From NCBI GenBank assembly GCA_002371705.1, contig DFGI01000076.1, forward strand, positions 1 through 18,368: a stretch of 18,368 nt of DNA, written 5' to 3'. The position numbers and the translations under genes were made by a program. The DNA comes from Bacteroidales bacterium UBA3754. GTDB lineage: Bacteria > Bacteroidota > Bacteroidia > Bacteroidales > UBA1715. The notes beneath the pieces are model-generated. The model ran no database searches and had not been told where the DNA came from. It saw only the letters and a list, made by a program, of their open reading frames with translations. Numbering within the stretch: the first letter of the stretch is position 1; every line of letters begins with the position of its first letter. Below, piece by piece: positions 1-8,165 of this stretch.

Positions 1-512
1 TCTTCTTCAACGGCGGACGCGAAACACCATACGAAAACGAAGACCGCATCTTGGTTCCTTCGCCCAAAGTGGCAACCTACGACCTGAAACCAGAAATGAG
101 CGCATTCGAAGTTAAGGATAAATTGGTTGAGGCTATCAAAAGCGACAAATATGATTTCATTGTTGTGAACTTTGCTAATGGCGATATGGTGGGACACACT
201 GGCGTGTATTCAGCTATAGAAAAGGCCGTGGTTGCCGTTGACCAATGTGTGAACGAAGTTGTGGAGGCAGCAAAATCTATGCAATACGAAACAATCATCA
301 TTGCCGACCACGGAAACGCCGACCACGCACTCAACGATGACGGCACTCCGAACACCGCCCACTCGTTGAACCCTGTTCCTTTCGTATATATCAGCGAAAA
401 CAAGGGCGCACAAGTTGAAAATGGCATTCTTGCCGATGTGGCTCCATCCATTTGCCACATTATGGGTATAGAACAACCAACCGATATGAGCGGTAAAAAC
501 TTGATAAAATAG
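1..512 (+). CDS. gpmI: 2,3-bisphosphoglycerate-independent phosphoglycerate mutase, C-terminal part
   Basis: This is the 3' end of a gene that enters from the left edge; the frame is open from base 3, and TTG 51 is an internal codon, not a start. The enzyme interconverts 3- and 2-phosphoglycerate in glycolysis and gluconeogenesis in the cytoplasm. The visible part begins with the family signature FFNGGRETPYENEDR and continues through PSPKVATYDLKPEMSA. It then shows the phosphatase-domain metal-binding motifs of the alkaline phosphatase superfamily: NFANGDMVGHTG and IIIADHGNADHA, whose Asp and His residues hold the manganese ions. The end (MSGKNLIK) is typical of the family, so only the N-terminal two thirds are missing. 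A strong terminator follows 25 bases after the stop. Identification rests on recognition of these family motifs. Confidence 0.94.
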   Translation, partial: FFNGGRETPYENEDRILVPSPKVATYDLKPEMSAFEVKDKLVEAIKSDKYDFIVVNFANGDMVGHTGVYSAIEKAVVAVDQCVNEVVEAAKSMQYETIIIADHGNADHALNDDGTPNTAHSLNPVPFVYISENKGAQVENGILADVAPSICHIMGIEQPTDMSGKNLIK

Positions 513-536
513 GTTCTAACTATTTGTTTTACAATT

Positions 537-572
537 AAAAGCGGTGTTTTTTCTTAAAACATCGCTTTTTTT
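537..572 (+). terminator. Rho-independent terminator after gpmI
   Basis: A 14-bp stem (537-550 with 556-569, one G-U pair) encloses a 5-base loop and runs into a T tract ending at 572. It lies 25 bases after the gpmI stop. The A tract on the left arm could let it act on the other strand as well. Confidence 0.85.
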
Positions 573-705
573 GTGCATAGTTTATGCATAAACACGAAGA
601 AAATACAAATAACTGACAAACAGCATTTTACATAATTACACAATAAGCTATAAACAACGAATTCACACTTTATTAACAAAATTATTAACATTTCTACGCA
701 ATAAA

Positions 706-737
706 TTTGCATTTCTAAAAATTCTGCTATATTTTTG
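706..737 (+). promoter_or_regulatory. Bacteroidota-type promoter for the SPOR-like protein gene
   Basis: A TTTG box at 706-709 is followed after 20 bases by TATTTTTG at 730-737, a full match to TAnnTTTG. Transcription would start near 744, leaving a 5' leader of about 23 bases before ATG 767. A second TAnnTTTG match (TAAATTTG, 702-709) overlaps the upstream box and could be an alternative start. Confidence 0.65.
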
Positions 738-766
738 TGCCATAACAGTTTCTAAAATAGGCTATT

Positions 767-1960
767 ATGAATACCTCTTGTACAAAAATCATAAAGAAAT
801 TCTTAGTTCGTTTTTCTATGGTATTATTTGTGGCTGGTGCCATAAATCTGTATTTGGCAAATGTGGTTTCCGTAACTTCTAATATGCCTAAGGCTGTTCG
901 TCCAGGCGCGGTAATCCCCGTAACCGTCACTATAGACAAAGGTCAGGTTGAAGGCTTCGGACGGTTCACGTGTACGTTGCCTAAAGATTTTGTGGCAACA
1001 TCAACGAACCAAAATTTCTCGTTCGCCGACAATACTATCACCGTCCTTTGGGTGAAACTTCCACAAAGCAGTTCGTTCTCATTCAATTTCAATATTATTG
1101 TACCTGAAAAAAGCAAAAGTTCGTTCAACTTCTCTGCTAAATTCGGCTATGTTGAAAACAACGAAAAACGGTTCGCCGAACTTAAACCTATGAACGTGCG
1201 CGTGACAGGCACTGCCGACGAAATTCCACTTGAAAACGACAAACGTGTAAGCGAAAGCACAGGCAAATCCGACGATTTGTTCGAGGTGGGCTCGTTCGAC
1301 GGCGATAGCGACTACGAAGTAACGCAAACCACCGAAACAAAAACGGAATATGTTTCGTCGAAAAACAATCCTGAACTCATCAACAACATATTGTCGTCGA
1401 ACTCGGCAAAACCAACAATGACAACCATTGATGCGGAACCAAGCAAGATTGTGCAAACAACAACCACAACTTCCACCACAACCACCACAACAACAATCAC
1501 TCCGATTGAAACCCCGAAAAACGATGTGACGGAAGAAAAACGCATGGAAACAAAAACAACTCCCGCACCAACAACCGTTGCGAAAACTACACAAACGACA
1601 ACCAAACCCGCTCCTACACTGACAAACAAAAATGTAGAAGTGAAAACAACAAACAACACGGTGAAAAACAACGTTTCGTATCGTGTGCAAGTAGCGGCAA
1701 CGCACAAAAAAATTAAAAATTCGAAAAACTTTTTTGAAAAAAGAAATATTACCGATAACGTGGCTGTTGAGAAGAACGGAGCATGGTTCAAATACACCAT
1801 CCAACAACCATCAAAAACATATCAAGAGGCTCGTAATCAACGAAATACAATCTGGGAGCAAACTCCTATCAAAGGCGCATTTGTTGTGGCTTATAACGGT
1901 AAAAAGCGCATAACAGTACAGGAGGCCTTGATGATGTCGAATCAAAAATGGGTGAAATAA
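767..1960 (+). CDS. Membrane-anchored protein with Thr-rich linker and C-terminal SPOR-like domain
   Basis: I do not recognise a named gene. The 397-residue product has a basic N-terminus followed by a hydrophobic stretch (about residues 14-32), read as a signal anchor or signal peptide, so it should act in the cell envelope. Residues ~33-145 are beta-rich (for example RPGAVIPVTVTIDKGQVEGF) and look like an immunoglobulin-like extracellular domain. Residues ~150-300 are a low-complexity acidic then Thr/Lys/Pro-rich linker, with an almost pure Thr tract near 230-246. The last ~95 residues begin VSYRVQVAA and end in a repeated beta-alpha pattern resembling the SPOR fold, which in other proteins binds denuded peptidoglycan. 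By inference it spans from membrane to cell wall. It is a single gene: a terminator precedes it, and the next gene has its own promoter. Confidence 0.72.
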   Translation: MNTSCTKIIKKFLVRFSMVLFVAGAINLYLANVVSVTSNMPKAVRPGAVIPVTVTIDKGQVEGFGRFTCTLPKDFVATSTNQNFSFADNTITVLWVKLPQSSSFSFNFNIIVPEKSKSSFNFSAKFGYVENNEKRFAELKPMNVRVTGTADEIPLENDKRVSESTGKSDDLFEVGSFDGDSDYEVTQTTETKTEYVSSKNNPELINNILSSNSAKPTMTTIDAEPSKIVQTTTTTSTTTTTTTITPIETPKNDVTEEKRMETKTTPAPTTVAKTTQTTTKPAPTLTNKNVEVKTTNNTVKNNVSYRVQVAATHKKIKNSKNFFEKRNITDNVAVEKNGAWFKYTIQQPSKTYQEARNQRNTIWEQTPIKGAFVVAYNGKKRITVQEALMMSNQKWVK

Positions 1961-1962
1961 AC

Positions 1963-1993
1963 TTGGAAATCTAAGGAGTATTCACTACATTTG
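1963..1993 (+). promoter_or_regulatory. Bacteroidota-type promoter for the calcium-binding barrel gene
   Basis: TTGG at 1963-1966 and a full TAnnTTTG match, TACATTTG, at 1986-1993 are 19 bases apart. The start would fall near 2000, about 13 bases before ATG 2013. It sits right after the preceding stop codon (1960), so the gene need not depend on read-through. Confidence 0.65.
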
Positions 1994-2012
1994 TAATGTA
2001 TGTAGGTGAATT

Positions 2013-3392
2013 ATGAAAAACAACATATTTTTTGCCATATTGTTTTTCGCTCCTTTTCTTACTTTCTCGCAAGAAAAGCAAGAAATTGTGCCCCCTATTG
2101 ACAAGATTCTTCAAATAGACAAAGAACCCTTGCCAAGCCAACTTAAACTGCCTATCACAGGTATTGGAACGGGTGTAATCTCATACCATGGCGACATTAC
2201 CAACGACGAGCCTGCGAACTTTACCGTAGGCTGCAATGCAGTTCATCTCGAAATGATGCAAACCCTTTCGCCATCACTGAAAATTGGAATCAGATACTTG
2301 CGTGGCGAACTTCGCGGAAGCACCTATTATCCTGAAATCCACACATTTTTCGATTTCAAGACAGAAGTGAATTCTTTTGGCGCATTCGTCAACTATAATT
2401 TTGCAAACATAAAGGCTATTGCCGGACGAAGCAAAATCCTTACGCCATACGTGAGCGCGGGTGTTTCAATACTGCAACGCCCCGAAGCGCGCGGCGACTG
2501 GTTCTCCGAAGGTGAAAAGCTCTATTTGTGGTCTGACGGAACGTTCCGCAACACAACGGAATCGGACTACAACGCTTCTAAATCAACAATCGTATATCGC
2601 GACTACGACTACGAAACGGCACTGCAAGTCGAAAATCTTAACAAAAAAGACTACTACTGCCCTATCATAGCAACGTTTCCTATAGAACTCGGATTTTCGT
2701 ACAATATTTCAAAATTCGCAAAAGTGAATATTGGCTATCAATACCATATTGCGGCAACCAACACATTGGACGACATTACTGGCAAAGGTACAGAAAAACG
2801 TAAAGGCTCGAAATTGCCTGACGGATTCTCGTACGCTTACGCAAGCGTGCTGTTCGACCTCGACAACTTTCCGAGAAAGTCGAAATTCGACGCACTGCAA
2901 CACGAGAATTATCTTGCAGAATGGGACGCCGACGAAGATGGTATTGACGAAACCGAAGATGAATGCCCTTACACCCCAAAAGGTGTTGATGTGTTCGCTA
3001 ACGGTTGTCCGTTCGACGACGACAACGACGGGATTCCCAACTACTGCGATGTGGAACGTATGACACGCGCATTCTGGCACGATGAAAAAGGAAAAGGAAT
3101 GACAGAAGCGGAACTGCGCGAACGAATGACACAAGATGAAAAACTCGCACAAGAAGAATTGTACCGCTTCTATCCAGAATTACTCAACGGAAGCACGCTT
3201 ACAAAACAATTCTACAAACGTATTCCGAAAAAATTCAAAATCTGCGATACCGACAATAATGACTACATTGACTTGACGGAACTTCTGAACACCATCAATT
3301 CGTTCTTCGACGAAGGTCCAAATGCTGGTCCGGGTGCTTCATTTTCAAGTAAAGAATTGTCGGAACTCATAGAATTTTTCTTCCTACAATAA
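2013..3392 (+). CDS. Outer-membrane beta-barrel protein with thrombospondin type 3-like and EF-hand calcium sites
   Basis: The 459-residue product starts with a signal peptide ending near TFSQ (residue 20). Residues ~40-290 show alternating aromatic/hydrophobic strands, such as SLKIGIRYLRGELRGSTYY and AKVNIGYQYHIAA, typical of an outer-membrane barrel of the OmpA/PorT type. Two aspartate-rich segments follow, DADEDGIDETEDECPY from residue 305 and FDDDNDGIPNYCD from about 334. With the Cys pairs these match thrombospondin type 3 repeats. Where most Bacteroidota proteins of this layout carry an OmpA peptidoglycan-binding domain, this one has a charged helical segment. It then has a canonical EF-hand loop at D412-E423 (D, D, N, Y, D, E at positions 1, 3, 5, 7, 9, 12). 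Its role is unknown; calcium-stabilised surface architecture is an inference. Confidence 0.75.
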   Translation: MKNNIFFAILFFAPFLTFSQEKQEIVPPIDKILQIDKEPLPSQLKLPITGIGTGVISYHGDITNDEPANFTVGCNAVHLEMMQTLSPSLKIGIRYLRGELRGSTYYPEIHTFFDFKTEVNSFGAFVNYNFANIKAIAGRSKILTPYVSAGVSILQRPEARGDWFSEGEKLYLWSDGTFRNTTESDYNASKSTIVYRDYDYETALQVENLNKKDYYCPIIATFPIELGFSYNISKFAKVNIGYQYHIAATNTLDDITGKGTEKRKGSKLPDGFSYAYASVLFDLDNFPRKSKFDALQHENYLAEWDADEDGIDETEDECPYTPKGVDVFANGCPFDDDNDGIPNYCDVERMTRAFWHDEKGKGMTEAELRERMTQDEKLAQEELYRFYPELLNGSTLTKQFYKRIPKKFKICDTDNNDYIDLTELLNTINSFFDEGPNAGPGASFSSKELSELIEFFFLQ

Positions 3393-3431
3393 ATATTACT
3401 AACATTTCAATAAATTTTATTCCATTTTCTA

Positions 3432-3460
3432 TTGCTATTTGAAAATATTTATCATTTTTG
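3432..3460 (+). promoter_or_regulatory. Possible promoter for the phosphohexomutase gene
   Basis: TTG at 3432-3434 and CATTTTTG at 3453-3460 (one mismatch to TAnnTTTG) are 18 bases apart. The start would fall near 3467, just before ATG 3479. This makes the in-frame TTG at 3458 part of the promoter and not a start codon. Confidence 0.4.
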
Positions 3461-3478
3461 CCGTCAAAATGTATAAAT

Positions 3479-4858
3479 ATGAGTCTCATTAAATCAATTT
3501 CGGGCATACGAGGCACTATTGGCGGCACAACCAGCGACAATTTGACCCCTGTGGACATTGTTGCATTCGCTTCGGCGTATGGCTCTTGGTTGCGCGACAA
3601 CGTGACCAACGGCTCAAACAAAGTTGTTGTTGGCCGCGATGCCCGTCTTTCGGGCGATATGGTCAGCAGTCTTGTTATGCAAACACTTGTAGCTCTTGGT
3701 TTTAAGGTAGTCAACATTGGATTGGCAACCACTCCGACCACCGAAATTGCAGTGACCGAGGAACACGCCGACGGCGGTGTGATTATCACAGCAAGCCATA
3801 ACCCGAAACAATGGAATGCGTTGAAACTATTGAACAACAAAGGTGAATTTCTCAACGCACAGGAAGGAAACGATGTACTGAAACGGGCTGAGGCAAGCAA
3901 ATTCACCTTTGCCGACATTGATTCCATTGGTTCAATCGAAATCAACAATACATATAATAGTAAACACATAGAAAAAGTGCTCGCACTTCCACTTGTTGAT
4001 GTTGACGCAATCAAAAAAGCGAATTTTTCGGTGGCAATCGACTGCGTGAATTCCGTTGGCGGCATTATTCTACCAGAATTGCTTGAAAAACTTGGTGTGA
4101 AGAATGTTTTGAAATTGAACTGCGAAGCGACAGGAAAATTTGCACACACGCCAGAACCAATTCCAGAAAACTTAGTGGAAACCGCGGCAACAATCCGCAC
4201 CAACAAAGTTGACGTAGGTTTTGTGGTTGACCCTGACGTTGACCGTCTTGCTATCATCAACGAAGACGGAACAATGTTCGGCGAAGAATATACATTGGTG
4301 TCGGTTGCCGACTATATTCTGCAACATACACCAGGCAACACGGTAAGCAACCTATCCTCCACCCGTGCGCTCTCCGATGTGACACGGAAATACGGAAAAG
4401 AATACAACGCAGCAGCTGTAGGCGAAGTCAATGTGGTAACGAAAATGAAGGAAACCAACGCGGTAATCGGCGGTGAAGGCAATGGTGGCGTGATTTATCC
4501 TGAAATTCATTACGGCCGTGATGCACTTGTTGGCATTGCTCTATTTTTAAGCTTGTTGGCAAAATCAGGCAAAAAATGCAGCGAATTACGAAAAACATAT
4601 CCAGAATATGTTATTTCCAAAAATAAAATCCAACTTACCCCCGACACAAATGTCGATGCTATTTTGGCAAACATTGCCGAAACCTACAAAAATGAAAAGG
4701 TCAACACTATTGACGGCGTAAAAATTGATTTCGCACAAGGTTGGGTTCACCTACGGAAATCGAACACCGAACCAATTATCCGAATCTATGCGGAAAGTTC
4801 CACAATGGATGCGGCAAATGCGTTGGCACAAGAAATTATGAACAAAATACAGAAATAA
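3479..4858 (+). CDS. glmM: Phosphoglucosamine mutase / phosphohexomutase family enzyme
   Basis: This is a 459-residue alpha-D-phosphohexomutase. The N-terminus is SLIKSISGIRGTIGG. The catalytic phosphoserine is S106 in TASHNP, the Mg-binding loop is DPDVDR at 251-256, the sugar-binding loop is GGEGNGG, and the C-terminal phosphate-binding loop is RKSNTEPIIRIYAE. All four active-site loops are intact and the length is normal. In Bacteroidota this family is usually taken as GlmM, which converts glucosamine-6-phosphate to glucosamine-1-phosphate for UDP-GlcNAc and peptidoglycan synthesis. The GEGNGG loop resembles phosphomannomutase/phosphoglucomutase relatives, so the substrate is not certain. 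ATG 3479 is preferred over the in-frame TTG 3458, which lies in the probable promoter. The next gene follows after 47 bases on the same strand. Confidence 0.85.
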   Translation: MSLIKSISGIRGTIGGTTSDNLTPVDIVAFASAYGSWLRDNVTNGSNKVVVGRDARLSGDMVSSLVMQTLVALGFKVVNIGLATTPTTEIAVTEEHADGGVIITASHNPKQWNALKLLNNKGEFLNAQEGNDVLKRAEASKFTFADIDSIGSIEINNTYNSKHIEKVLALPLVDVDAIKKANFSVAIDCVNSVGGIILPELLEKLGVKNVLKLNCEATGKFAHTPEPIPENLVETAATIRTNKVDVGFVVDPDVDRLAIINEDGTMFGEEYTLVSVADYILQHTPGNTVSNLSSTRALSDVTRKYGKEYNAAAVGEVNVVTKMKETNAVIGGEGNGGVIYPEIHYGRDALVGIALFLSLLAKSGKKCSELRKTYPEYVISKNKIQLTPDTNVDAILANIAETYKNEKVNTIDGVKIDFAQGWVHLRKSNTEPIIRIYAESSTMDAANALAQEIMNKIQK

Positions 4859-4905
4859 CCATAAGTAACAATTAATATTTGGTCACATTGTAAATTTTTA
4901 ACAGT

Positions 4906-5340
4906 ATGCAATCTAAACCTCATGTCATTAAAGATTTTGACAAATTAGACAAAGAACTACAAGAGAAAGTTCTTCAATTGTATCCGAACGGTTTCACAGA
5001 ATTCTTGGTAACCTACACCGACCCAAAAACTGGTCAAGAACGCTTTGCGTTACCATACGAGACAGAAGATAGATATTATATGATTCGTATGGACGAATAC
5101 ATTGATACTGATAGAAATACGGATGACGACGATGACTTCAAAGCAGACGATTTATTGACTAATCTCGGTCTTGACTCTATTGACAAACCTGCCGAACTCA
5201 AAATGGACGAGGACGAAGATGAGGACGAGGACGAAGATGAGGAAACAAAAAACAATGATTCCGAAGATGACGACGACGATGATGATTTGGAAAACATCGC
5301 CGACGAAGAAGACGAAGATGATGAAGATGATAATCTATAA
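4906..5340 (+). CDS. Small conserved protein with a very acidic C-terminal tail
   Basis: I do not recognise a characterised family. The first ~65 residues form a compact domain (KPHVIKDFDKLDKELQEKVL, then FTEFLVTYTDPKTGQERFAL, then ETEDRYYMIRMDEY) that looks conserved and foldable. The remaining ~80 residues are low complexity, dominated by Asp and Glu. They include a run of alternating D and E followed by seven consecutive aspartates. Such tails occur in proteins that contact basic partners such as nucleic-acid-binding or ribosomal proteins, but nothing here shows a partner. The stop codon is 11 bases before yebC, so the two genes are almost certainly co-transcribed and perhaps functionally linked. 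A weak TAATATTTG-like box (about 4873-4881) lies upstream. The tail is encoded by near-repetitive GAC/GAT/GAA codons. Confidence 0.75.
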   Translation: MQSKPHVIKDFDKLDKELQEKVLQLYPNGFTEFLVTYTDPKTGQERFALPYETEDRYYMIRMDEYIDTDRNTDDDDDFKADDLLTNLGLDSIDKPAELKMDEDEDEDEDEDEETKNNDSEDDDDDDDLENIADEEDEDDEDDNL

Positions 5341-5351
5341 AAACAGATAGT

Positions 5352-6068
5352 ATGGGAAGAGCATTTGAATACAGACGTGCAGCTAAGGAAAAACGTTGGG
5401 GAACAATGTCACGTGTGTTTCCACGATTGGCAAAAAGTATCACGATAGCAGCCAAAGAAGGCGGACCAGATCCATCGATGAACCCGAAACTGCGTACCGC
5501 AATTATGACAGCCAAGGCACAAAATATGCCGAAAGCGAATATTGATGCGGCTATCAAACGTGCATCGAGCAAGGATGTTGAAAACTATACTGAAGTTTTG
5601 TACGAAGGTAAAGGTCCTCACGGTGTACTGATTGTAGTGGAATGCGCAACCGACAACACAACAAGAACCGTGGCAAACGTAAAATCATATTTCAACAAAT
5701 TGGGCGGCGCATTGGTGCCAACAGGTTCGTTTGAATATATGTTTTCGCGTAAAGCAGTGTTCCAAATCAAAAAGACAGAAAACCTTGACTTGGAAGAATT
5801 GGAACTCAATTTGATTGACGCTGGTTGCGAATCAATTGAATCCGACGATGAGGAAGGAATTGTAATCGTATATGCCGATTACAAAGATTTTGGTAATATG
5901 GCTAAAGCTGTGGAAGACAACAATTTGGAACTTGTAAAAGCAGAATTGCAACGTATTCCCAACGATGTTCAGGAATTCACAGAAGAACAGATGACCGACA
6001 TCGACAAATTGATTGACAGACTTGAAGAAGACGACGACGTTCAAGCTGTATTCACAAACATTGCATAA
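5352..6068 (+). CDS. yebC: YebC/PmpR family (TACO1-like) protein
   Basis: The 238-residue product is a full-length member of the YebC/TACO1 family. It opens with GRAFEYRRAAKEKRWGTMSR, close to the usual GHSKW...K start but with the Bacteroidota variant. KSITIAAKEGGPDPSMNPKL and AKAQNMPKANIDAAIKRA follow in domain 1, then a central domain beginning YEGKGPHGVLIVVECATDN. The acidic C-terminus is normal for the family. These cytoplasmic proteins were long called transcriptional regulators. More recent work on the family points to a role in translation, helping ribosomes at difficult stretches such as consecutive prolines, as the mitochondrial homologue TACO1 does. It sits 11 bases after the acidic-tailed gene and ends 19 bases before a strong bidirectional terminator. 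Confidence 0.93.
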   Translation: MGRAFEYRRAAKEKRWGTMSRVFPRLAKSITIAAKEGGPDPSMNPKLRTAIMTAKAQNMPKANIDAAIKRASSKDVENYTEVLYEGKGPHGVLIVVECATDNTTRTVANVKSYFNKLGGALVPTGSFEYMFSRKAVFQIKKTENLDLEELELNLIDAGCESIESDDEEGIVIVYADYKDFGNMAKAVEDNNLELVKAELQRIPNDVQEFTEEQMTDIDKLIDRLEEDDDVQAVFTNIA

Positions 6069-6087
6069 AAAACAAATCACTACACAA

Positions 6088-6123
6088 AAAAAAGAGTCAA
6101 TGAAAAATCATTGACTCTTTTTT
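6088..6123. terminator. Bidirectional terminator between convergent genes
   Basis: A perfect 16-bp inverted repeat (6088-6103 with 6108-6123) surrounds a 4-base AAAA loop. It has A6 on one side and T6 on the other, so it gives a T-tailed hairpin on both strands. It serves yebC on the plus strand and the lipoprotein gene on the minus strand. Confidence 0.92.
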
Positions 6124-6144
6124 ACGTTCACGCCGAAGATTATT

Positions 6145-6699
6145 TTACTCTTCCACAACTTCTTCAAACACTTGATATACTGTGTATTTCATAGTATATC
6201 CGCCTTTTGTTTCTTCGTTGCTGTATAATGCAACTTTTTCGTTTTCGCCAGCAGCGTTGAATGATTTTTCGCGAGGTTCACGAACTTTTTCGTGGGTGAA
6301 TTTCACGTAGTTTTCATCAAACAAGCGCAAATCGAAATACACATCCAAGCCATCACGATGTTTTGTGCGACCACGGTCAATCCAAATTTCGATTTCGGCC
6401 TCATTACCAACACGAACAACTTTGTTTTTGTCGTTTCGGTATTCAAGTTCCCAGTACACGTTGTAGTATCCTCTGTCAATCAGATAATATACACCCCAGT
6501 CCCAAGAATTTTTAAGATCAACTGTTTGAACACGACCATCATCATATTCAACATCATACGAAACACGTACAAAATTTGGTTCACCTACTTCGTCGCTGTA
6601 ATCAATACTTAAATATGCATTTCCGTCTTCGCCCATATTACAAGCGCTGAGAGCGAAAACCGTAGCCGATAATAATACAAATATCTTTTTCATAATCAT
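6145..6699 (-). CDS. Small lipoprotein of unknown function
   Basis: The 184-residue product begins MIMKKIFVLLSATVFALSAC, a lipoprotein signal peptide with lipobox L-S-A-C and lipidated Cys20. The true start may be the second Met (6693), since MKKIF is the usual form. The residues after the Cys (NMGEDG) carry acidic positions, as in Bacteroidota surface-export signals, so surface display is possible but not shown. The mature part is rich in Tyr, Asp and Trp (for example NSWDWGVYYLIDRGYYNVYW) and reads as a small beta-sandwich. I cannot place it in a family. It lies 42 bases downstream of the barrel gene 6742-7557 with no clear promoter between, so the two are probably one transcription unit ending at the terminator 6088-6123. 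Confidence 0.75.
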   Translation of the reverse strand: MIMKKIFVLLSATVFALSACNMGEDGNAYLSIDYSDEVGEPNFVRVSYDVEYDDGRVQTVDLKNSWDWGVYYLIDRGYYNVYWELEYRNDKNKVVRVGNEAEIEIWIDRGRTKHRDGLDVYFDLRLFDENYVKFTHEKVREPREKSFNAAGENEKVALYSNEETKGGYTMKYTVYQVFEEVVEE

Positions 6700-6741
6700 T
6701 AAATTTTAATAACAATCAAATTAAAAGCAAAAACCGTACCA

Positions 6742-7557
6742 TTAATCGAATGACAATCCGAGTTTCACTTTCAAACGTTGATTATTAACTTTTTGGTCTG
6801 TCCAAGTGTCGTACGAATAGCGGATATTTCCGAGGAACCATTCGCAACCGATTGAAACCTTTGAATAACGAAGATTGAATCCAAACGCATAATCCAAGCC
6901 AAGACCGATACCAGTATCTTCAGCTTCTTGGTCAGGTACTGGATAAATGCTGCCCGACACATCATAGCCACCATATTGGTCGCCCGGCATTCTGTATTCA
7001 TACACATCCCAGCTTGCAATTGCCGATGGGGCTTTGAATGCAGGGATTTTGAAATAATTCACAGCAAAAGTCGGACAGATTTTTGCAGTCAAATCAATAT
7101 AGAAATTTTTTACAGGATTGATTGTTGCAATAACACCCACGTTCAACGAATACGAAGCGGTCAAATCGCTATACTTTGCAGTATCGATAACACCACTTTG
7201 ATTTTGCACGCCATCGCTGAAACGATAGTAATCAACGCCAAGGTCGATGAAATCGACGCACAAACCTGGTTTAAAACCTTCGATTATCCAGCTAACAGGA
7301 TGAATGTAGAAATTAGCACCAACGTTCAAGCCTGCGCTGTAGTGTTGCAAATCGTCACCAGCTTTCTTTTTGTAGTATTTCAACATATTGTTCGGCGATT
7401 CATTGCCTTCAATTTTTCCATAATCCATAATCGGACGGATATACGAAAGATTGAAATAGGAATTGTTTTTAATCGCTCTGTTCTTTACGGTTCCTTGCGA
7501 AAATGCAGCGCCGCACGCAAGCAACATCGTTAATGGAATTAATAGTAATTTTTTCAT
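6742..7557 (-). CDS. Outer-membrane beta-barrel-like protein
   Basis: The 271-residue product has the signal peptide MKKLLLIPLTMLLACGAAFS followed by Q. The same stretch also contains LLAC, so lipidation at Cys15 cannot be excluded. The body shows repeated amphipathic strands with aromatic ends, for example YFNLSYIRPIMDYG, HYSAGLNVGANFYIHP, YSLNVGVIATINPVKNFY and YAFGFNLRYSKVSIGCEWFL. It closes with a strand RLKVKLGLSFD, as expected for a small outer-membrane barrel. No specific family is recognised. The gene is read before the lipoprotein gene 6145-6699 and has its own promoter overlapping the end of gmk. Co-expression suggests a barrel/lipoprotein pair at the outer membrane, which is an inference. 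Confidence 0.72.
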   Translation of the reverse strand: MKKLLLIPLTMLLACGAAFSQGTVKNRAIKNNSYFNLSYIRPIMDYGKIEGNESPNNMLKYYKKKAGDDLQHYSAGLNVGANFYIHPVSWIIEGFKPGLCVDFIDLGVDYYRFSDGVQNQSGVIDTAKYSDLTASYSLNVGVIATINPVKNFYIDLTAKICPTFAVNYFKIPAFKAPSAIASWDVYEYRMPGDQYGGYDVSGSIYPVPDQEAEDTGIGLGLDYAFGFNLRYSKVSIGCEWFLGNIRYSYDTWTDQKVNNQRLKVKLGLSFD

Positions 7558-7577
7558 ATACGTTAATTTTAGATTTA

Positions 7578-7607
7578 CAAAGATAAAAAATGTTCTTTTA
7601 TTTCAAA
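7578..7607 (-). promoter_or_regulatory. Bacteroidota-type promoter for the barrel gene 6742-7557
   Basis: Read on the minus strand, TTTG (7604-7607) is followed after 18 bases by TATCTTTG (7578-7585), a full TAnnTTTG match. The upstream box overlaps the last codons of gmk. The start would be near 7571, giving a leader of about 14 bases. Confidence 0.62.
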
Positions 7608-8164
7608 AATTCTGTCAATAAACCTTCAGCCTCCTTGCAAGCTTTTGTTAAATCATCGTTTGTGACAATCGCGTCGAATTTTTCGGCAAATTGCATCTCG
7701 TACGCAGCTTTATCGAGACGTTTTTGGATTTCATCGGCGCTCTCAGTATTCCGTCCCATAAGGCGTTTCCGCAGTTCTTCAATAGAAGAGACCCTGATGA
7801 ACAACGCCAGAGCCTTATCGCCAAAAAGCGATTTCAGGCGCAGTCCGCCAGCCACATCCACATCGAACACAATTACGTTGCCTTTGCTCCAAATCCGTTC
7901 GCATTCCACCTTCAACGTGCCATAGAATCTATTTTCATACACTTCCTCGTATTCAACAAATTCGCCATTTTGGATTTTTTGTTTGAATTCATCAACCGAG
8001 TAAAAATAATATTCCACCCCGTTTTGTTCCGTTCCCCGTGGTGCTCGTGTGGTTGCCGAAACAGAAAATTCAAGTGGAAAACCTTTTTGCAATAAATAAT
8101 GTATGATAGTTGATTTTCCAGAGCCAGACGGTGCCGACAATATTATCATTTTACGTTCCTGCAT
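7598..8164 (-). CDS. gmk: Guanylate kinase
   Basis: The 188-residue enzyme phosphorylates GMP to GDP with ATP in the cytoplasm. The Walker A loop PSGSGKST is at residues 12-19, the GMP-binding segment is FSVSATTRAPRGTEQNGVEY, and FDVDVAGG forms the central catalytic strand. RRLMGRNTESADEIQKRL-like lid residues follow (RKRLMGRNTESADEIQKRL here). Length is normal for the family. It starts one base after the yicC stop, so the two genes are translationally coupled. The yicC-gmk pairing is common in bacteria; nadD, which often follows in Bacteroidota, is not here. An internal Met at residue 6 is an alternative start, but the first ATG fits the tight spacing. Confidence 0.96.
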   Translation of the reverse strand: MQERKMIILSAPSGSGKSTIIHYLLQKGFPLEFSVSATTRAPRGTEQNGVEYYFYSVDEFKQKIQNGEFVEYEEVYENRFYGTLKVECERIWSKGNVIVFDVDVAGGLRLKSLFGDKALALFIRVSSIEELRKRLMGRNTESADEIQKRLDKAAYEMQFAEKFDAIVTNDDLTKACKEAEGLLTEFLK

Positions 8165-8165
8165 A

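Noticed and set aside
1079..1807. Minus-strand open frames with Cys/Phe/Val-rich translations
   Set aside because: They are antisense shadows of the Thr/Lys-rich SPOR-like gene, with no promoter or family motif.
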